Origin: Cordia subcordata
Taxonomy: Eukaryota; Streptophyta; Magnoliopsida; Boraginales; Cordiaceae
Length of the DNA: 64,000 bases
Assembly: GCA_028554755.1 (NCBI GenBank)
Contig: JAPTOF010000026.1
Span: 496,001-560,000, forward strand
Direction: 5' to 3'
Shown: positions 59,545 to 64,000 of the stretch, one piece after another
How positions within the stretch are numbered: the first letter of the stretch is position 1
Layout of the letters: the number at the start of each line of letters is the position of its first letter
Notes under the pieces: model-generated
The model's database searches: none
What the model saw: the letters and a program-made list of their open reading frames with translations, nothing else
What the model was told of the DNA's origin: nothing
Position numbers and translations under genes: made by a program

Positions 59545-59753
59545 AAATGATTACACCTATAAAATGATTAACAAAAACTATGGTTACAGTTAATGACCAT
59601 TCAATTTTCAAAATTGACTTCACTCCTTGAGATCTGCAAAAAGATATTTATCACAAAATTTGGCAACAACATCTGCTATTTAATAATTGGTTGCAATAGT
59701 AAAGGCGCGCAATTTGTTCATAATATTTTGCAAGGTGCTAGGGTAAATCACAT
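59545..59753 (+). pseudogene. BAHD acyltransferase fragment, tandem unit 2
   Basis: Shorter than its neighbours by an internal deletion that removes the segment corresponding to the helix-rich HLKLSLALTLDFLPV part. It retains wording equivalent to ITKFGNNICY and GARV before the junction with unit 3 at about 59,754. No intact frame. Confidence 0.6.
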
Positions 59754-59793
59754 GTAACTTTTCGATCATAAAAGTGATTCACAAGATATGCAT

Positions 59794-59873
59794 CAGTAAA
59801 CGTTAACATCATTCATTGATATGCATTAATCAGCAGTAAACGTTAACATCATTCATTGATATGCATTAATCAG
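59794..59873. repeat. 40-bp tandem duplication in the promoter part of unit 3
   Basis: CAGTAAACGTTAACATCATT begins at 59,794 and again at 59,834; the 40-bp units are identical through TGATATGCATTAATCAG except at the edges. Confidence 0.93.
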
Positions 59874-60294
59874 CAGCAAATGTGATTTTTGGATCATGCA
59901 AGTGATTTATGAGCGGCAAGCGTCGTTCTATGCATCAATCAGCTCAAGTACATGCGATTACATTCATGTCTATAAAACCAATGTCATGAATCAAGCAATT
60001 AATCAACAAAAGGAGAAAGATGACGTGGCTATAAAAGATGATAAGCATGTGAGGACCAATGGTAAGCAAAAAGAATGTGATGCAAGGCCATTTGGAAAGG
60101 GTCTAAGAAATAAGAAGCTTTTTCAATGATTTGATGAATTTGTTATAGGTTGATCGTATGCATGGCATTGAGAGTTTTTATGTCGAGATTTAGCTATAGA
60201 TCGATGAATGCTAAGAGTATGGGATCTCTAGAGTATGCATCGATCCATTATCATTTTTACAACTCTAATACGTTACCATTTTCACACCTATAGA

Positions 60295-61130
60295 ATGATA
60301 GAAATTAAAATTAAAGTCATTTCAACAAAAAAAGTGGTTCTAGTAAATGACCATTCAATTTTCAAAATTGACTTAAATCCATGGGATAAGCAATTCCTTT
60401 CACTTGATTCAATCCAAAAAAAAAACATTTTATTTCACAAGCCAGCCCCTCAAAAAGCAAAATCGTTTGGAGATGATCTCATTAATCACCTCAAATTGTT
60501 ACTGGCTCTTACTATAGATTTCTTTCTCGTTCTTACGAGTCGCCTTGGCATCACAAAATTTGGCTACAATAGTTGTTGTTTATTCATTCATTGTACTGCT
60601 TATGCCATTGTGCAAGGCATTAGGGTAACTGAAATTCTTGAGCCAATTTACATGCCCCGCATAGTCCATTCATTCTTCCCACTTAATGGTGTTTGGAACT
60701 ATTATGGCATTTCCCAGCCTTTACTCGCAGTACAAGTGAGGAAGTCAGATGATGGTCTTTTTACTAGTTGTATAACATTTTGTAACAAATGGGACATCTT
60801 TCTTGTATTTCTTCAACTCTTAGTCTAAAATATCATTCAGATTTTCTGTCATTACAAAATCTTCAGTCCTTAAATGTTGGTTTCATTGTGCGATTCATAT
60901 CAATTTGTAGGAGCAACATCTTTTGAAAAAGTAAATTCATATACTCCACCACCTCTACAAGAAAGGGTTTTTCACTTACTAAAAAAATATTACTAAGCTC
61001 AAAGCAAGAGCCAATTTAGAAATTGGAACTCAAAGAATTCTTCACTACAAGCCTTTTTAGTTCATCTTTGATTATTTGTGAATAACATTGTGGTGGTGAT
61101 CCTAGCAAAGGAGCTAGTATAAGTAAATAG
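60295..61130 (+). pseudogene. BAHD (HXXXD-type) acyltransferase, truncated, tandem unit 3
   Basis: Starts at the ATG at 60,295 and reads to 60,828. Early part: KIDLNPWDKQFLSLDSIQKK and ILFHKPAPQK, the BAHD N-terminal signature. Then DDLINHLKLLLALTIDF, LTSRLGITKFGYNS, and EILEPIYMPRIVHSFFPLNG, with QPLLAVQV. At about 60,760-60,830, where the catalytic His-X3-Asp-Gly should be, a frameshift and substitutions leave ITFCNKWDIF, and the shifted frame shows GTSFLYFFNS, so His and Asp are both lost. Beyond it, PPLQERVFHL (about 60,950) and SLQAFLVHL (about 61,045) are further family segments. The sequence ends at about 61,130 in repeat R, so the C-terminal half with DFGWG is missing. BAHD enzymes transfer acyl groups from acyl-CoA to alcohols or amines in specialised metabolism; this copy cannot. 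Confidence 0.8.
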
Positions 61131-61524
61131 TTTTGCTCAAAACATTATAGTACTATGAATAGGATTACTCAATTTACGTTGTACTTGAGCACAACACAAA
61201 TTATACTGTACACTTTGAGTATGATGCGCCACTTGAGAATGGTACTTCTTTTCTCATGATGTCTTTGAAAAAAGTTTAAGCATATTTGTTGATTATCTGT
61301 TTTGCTATTTCTCTTTCCTCTTTATCTCCACTATCCATCTTTTCTTAACTAATTGTACCTCCTTGTCTTTTTCTCCTCTCTTTCTCTTTCTCTTCTCTTT
61401 CTGCCCCTACCTCTCTCCTCAGCTATAGTGTCTCTTCCTCTCTCTTAATTATAACAAATTTAGATGTGTGTATGTGCATGCAGATATATTTATATGGATT
61501 CTTAGGGGTTTGTGTGTGCGTGTC

Positions 61525-61584
<60 letters not shown>

Positions 61585-62040
61585 TCATTATATATCTAGG
61601 TGCATGTATATACAATTTATTGCTATGTATGTGTGTGCATATTGCATATGCATATATAGAGTATATGTGAAGAAAAATATTTCAATAACTATACTTTGAT
61701 GTTTATTTGTTGAGGTTCATGAATTTACAATTCATAAATAGTGAACATACCATAAAAGAGTTTGAACGTACCATTTAATTATTAGTTGTGAACATATTCA
61801 AGAAAAGTTATTCTTGATATAATGTATAACTTGTAAACACACAATATATAAGTTGTGGTCCTTGTGCATATACAATCAAGCAGTTGCAGATATTTATTTA
61901 TGAATATTTTGTAAATATGTAACATATAACCTGTGAATATTATATGAACATATAATTAAAACATTATGAATATAAAATTTAATGCTTATGGATATATTAT
62001 TTATTGTATTAGTTTCATGTCAGTACTTATGTGTCACTCC
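61110..62040. repeat. Non-coding repeat R, copy 2
   Basis: Direct copy of the second half of R: GTAAATAGTTTTGCTCAAAAC (61,120), AAGCATATTTGTTGATT, a CTCTTTC pyrimidine tract, CTCTCTTAATTATAACAAATTT, TA/GT arrays (61,526-61,580) and AATTCATAAATAGTGAACATA. It starts exactly where the BAHD pseudogene breaks off. Confidence 0.75.
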
Positions 62041-62239
62041 ATATTCTTTTATTAGTTTATGCATTAGTGTATTCTTTATTATATTTTTTATTATTTTTTG
62101 TTTATCAAAAATATGAATCTTATTATAATTTTCATTTGTGAATTTCAAAAGATTGATGACAAGTTTTGTTCTCTAGTATTAAGAAAATATGAACATGACT
62201 AAATTTATCTTTCTCATTAAAAACAAATTAACCATTTTT

Positions 62240-63630
62240 AGTTCTACTCTAATAAGCAAAACTCAATTTTTAATAATTTGTATTTCATATTTCATATTTT
62301 TTTAACATCTATATTATTTATTGTAAATTTTAAATTAGTCAATGAATTATAAATTGATTTCACAAAAATAATAACAAAAGCTATTATTGTGAAAGTGAAA
62401 AAGGGAAGAACAAGGCTTGAGCAGCCATTCAAACAACAAGGGAGACAAATGTAAATAGGATGAAAGTAAAAGATTTGAAGAAAAAGGAAAGAGGAAGGAG
62501 GAAAACAAGATTTGAGGTGGCCTTTCAAATAATAAGAGAGATAAATGTAAATAGTTTTGCTTAAAACATCATGGTATTATGAGCAAAGTTATTCAATTTA
62601 TACGATACACATTGAAGATAACACAAATTATATTGTACACCTTAAGTATATGCACAACTTGAGCATGGTGCTCCTTTATTTCTACTGCTTTGAAAAGAAA
62701 ATCTAAGCATATTTGATGATAGTTTATCTCGCTATTTCTCTTTCCTCTCTATCTCCACCACTTGCTTTCTTCTCAACTGTAGCACAAAGTTCTCTCTCTT
62801 AATTATAACAAATTTGTGTATGTATTTATATGTATACGAATTAGGTGTATATGTGTTTGTTGTTATATATGTATATAGGTGTATATGTATACATTTTATT
62901 GCTATACATTTTATTGCTATATATATGTGTGTGTGTGTGTGTGTGTATATAGGTGTATATGTATACATTTTATTGCTATATATTTATGTATATGCGTGTG
63001 CGTGTTTATACAACGCGCGCACGCACATGCATATACAGTCTATGTGAATAAAAGACAATAAGAACAATAATGTGATGTCTATTCTTTGAGATTTGGGAAT
63101 TTACAATTCATAAATTATAAAGATAATATTCACAATAAACAAATTGTGAACATACCACAAAAGAGTTCAAACATCTCATTTAATATAAGTTGTAAACATA
63201 TCCTAAAAAAGTTATTGTGAACATAATGTATAAGTTGTGAACATACAATGTATAGATAGTAAAAGAGTTGTGGATGTTCATTTCTAATATTTTGTAAATA
63301 TATAATGTAATATATGTGAACATATAATATAAGTTTTATGAGCATATAATATAAACATTATGAATATAAAATTAATACTTGTGGATATATAGCAAACTTG
63401 TGATTATAACTTGTTAATGAACATATAGCGTAAAACTTTTTGACACATAGTAAGAGTCGTGAATAATTAAAAACTTATGAACATATCATAACAAATTATA
63501 GTAATGAAAACTAATAAACATAAAGTATAAAAGTCGTGAATATATAGTATAAAGGTTTTAAATAACTGGAGCTTATGATAAGAGTTGTAAATATAAAAAA
63601 TTATTTGTTTAACTAGCGAACATGCTGCCT
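62240..63630. repeat. Non-coding repeat R, copy 3
   Basis: Matches copy 1 from its AAAACTCAATTT(T/G)TAATAATTTG start through the pyrimidine tract, TATAACAAATTTGTG, the TA/GT arrays (62,916-62,948) and the GAACATATAAT-rich tail. Copy 3 has an internal partial duplication of the GAACAAG(G/A)(C/T)TTGAG segment (62,408 and 62,504). The tail holds many GAACATA/TGTGAACATA words. The open frames around 62,814-63,061 are translations of the microsatellites. Confidence 0.75.
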
Positions 63631-64000
63631 CAAAGGGGTCCTAGATCTAATTGAAGAAAGCGACTCTCCGTTTTTCTCTAGTCTGGTACAAAGATAAACT
63701 CTAGAATGGCCAAAGGGAAGCAGGTCGATGTGCGTATAGAGGTTAAGGAGGGTGGACTCTAGCTAAGGAGACTTGAGGACTCTATAGTAAAGGTTCGGGG
63801 ACATAAATTTAGGTGATGGAGTAACTTGCAAATTGGCTTTTCCAGCATACCCACATCAAAGATTTTTGGATGAGCGTCATGAAATACTTTTATCTATTAT
63901 ATCTGGAGAGACTGTAACCTATATATTATCTCTAAATATAGTCCGAAAGGTAGCTAACTTGTTGATTTCTTTATGTGCCACCATTTAATCTGCTATCTCT
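63631..64000. other. Unrecognised right-end sequence
   Basis: Less AT-rich than the preceding repeat. No open frame of note. The plus strand gives short suggestive pieces (SRMAKGKQVDVRIEVKEGG, then a stop), but no family is recognised. It may be the start of another element running out of the window. Confidence 0.3.

Larger units (their letters stand above)
58166..60636 (+). repeat. Tandem array of three BAHD-gene 5' units
   Basis: Units begin with GTGATTTTTAAATCATC (58,166), GTGATTTTTGGATCATG (59,038) and GTAACTTTTCGATCATA (59,754), giving spacings of 872 and 716 bp. Each unit holds a block of TGCATTAATCA words, a TATAAAA box (58,360 and 59,971; eroded in the middle unit), about 300 bp of leader, and the first part of an acyltransferase reading frame. 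Units 1 and 2 both end at the same codon (AGGGTAAAT), where the next unit starts. The third runs on into more of the gene. The shared breakpoint shows tandem duplication by unequal crossing-over. Confidence 0.82.

Noticed and set aside
58375..60129. Lys-rich short ORF repeated in the tandem units (58,375 and 59,986, starting M-K/N-x-A-x-N-Q-Q)
   Set aside because: It begins only about 12-15 bp after the TATA box, so the ATG would lie before the transcription start; the middle unit has lost the ATG. It is better read as leader sequence of the BAHD gene.
61466..63061. Several Cys/Val/Tyr-rich open frames
   Set aside because: Translations of TA/GT microsatellites in repeat R.
55..64000. tRNA, rRNA, CRISPR or bacterial-type operon
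   Set aside because: No cloverleaf with conserved boxes, no rRNA segments, no regularly spaced direct repeats with unique spacers; TGGTATC words are retroelement primer sites.

Overview
This is nuclear DNA of a flowering plant. It is AT-rich, its genes carry long introns, and it is dominated by LTR retrotransposons of plant lineages (Ty1/copia Tork-like and Sirevirus-like, Ty3/gypsy Tat-like), with a hAT DNA transposon and many microsatellites. Only two host genes are convincing, plus a broken tandem cluster derived from a third. The species cannot be named from the sequence.

Left part (1-8.2 kb): the first four exons (8025 down to 3444, minus strand) of a fatty acid amide hydrolase (FAAH) gene. 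The intron after exon 4 holds a Tork-like copia element (1-3331, plus strand) whose 5' part, like the rest of FAAH, lies outside the window. Intron 2 is about 3.85 kb and carries a MITE-like foldback and a possible copia LTR remnant.

8.2-17.5 kb is non-coding: a degenerate CACTA-like patch, two possible LINE 3' ends and two diverged copies of one non-coding repeat. 17,515-27,483 is a nearly complete Sirevirus-type copia element on the minus strand with both LTRs, PBS, PPT, gag, pol, a 3' envelope-like extra ORF and a 4/5-matching target-site duplication. 27.5-39.9 kb is a graveyard of nested elements: a non-coding repeat (28.1-30.2 kb), a minus-strand copia pol remnant (31.2-34.2 kb), and a plus-strand copia element (LTR 34,194-35,954, PBS, long leader, decayed gag) that interrupts the gag of the former.

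39,886-44,113 is a decayed hAT element with imperfect TIRs and a 7/8-matching 8-bp duplication. It ends about 216 bp before the start codon of the second host gene, a three-exon HotDog acyl-CoA thioesterase (44,330-49,659, plus strand, 158 aa). Its second intron (4.76 kb) contains a diverged tandem duplication of about 1.5 kb.

Right part (50-64 kb): a Ty3/gypsy Tat-like remnant whose pol reads leftwards, while an antisense ORF of the PF04195 type reads rightwards behind its own TATA box. Next comes a tandem array of truncated BAHD acyltransferase pseudogenes (promoter plus 5' coding part, three copies). These are flanked by three copies of an AT/pyrimidine-rich non-coding repeat. All element genes show stops, frameshifts or lost catalytic residues, so none appears autonomous.
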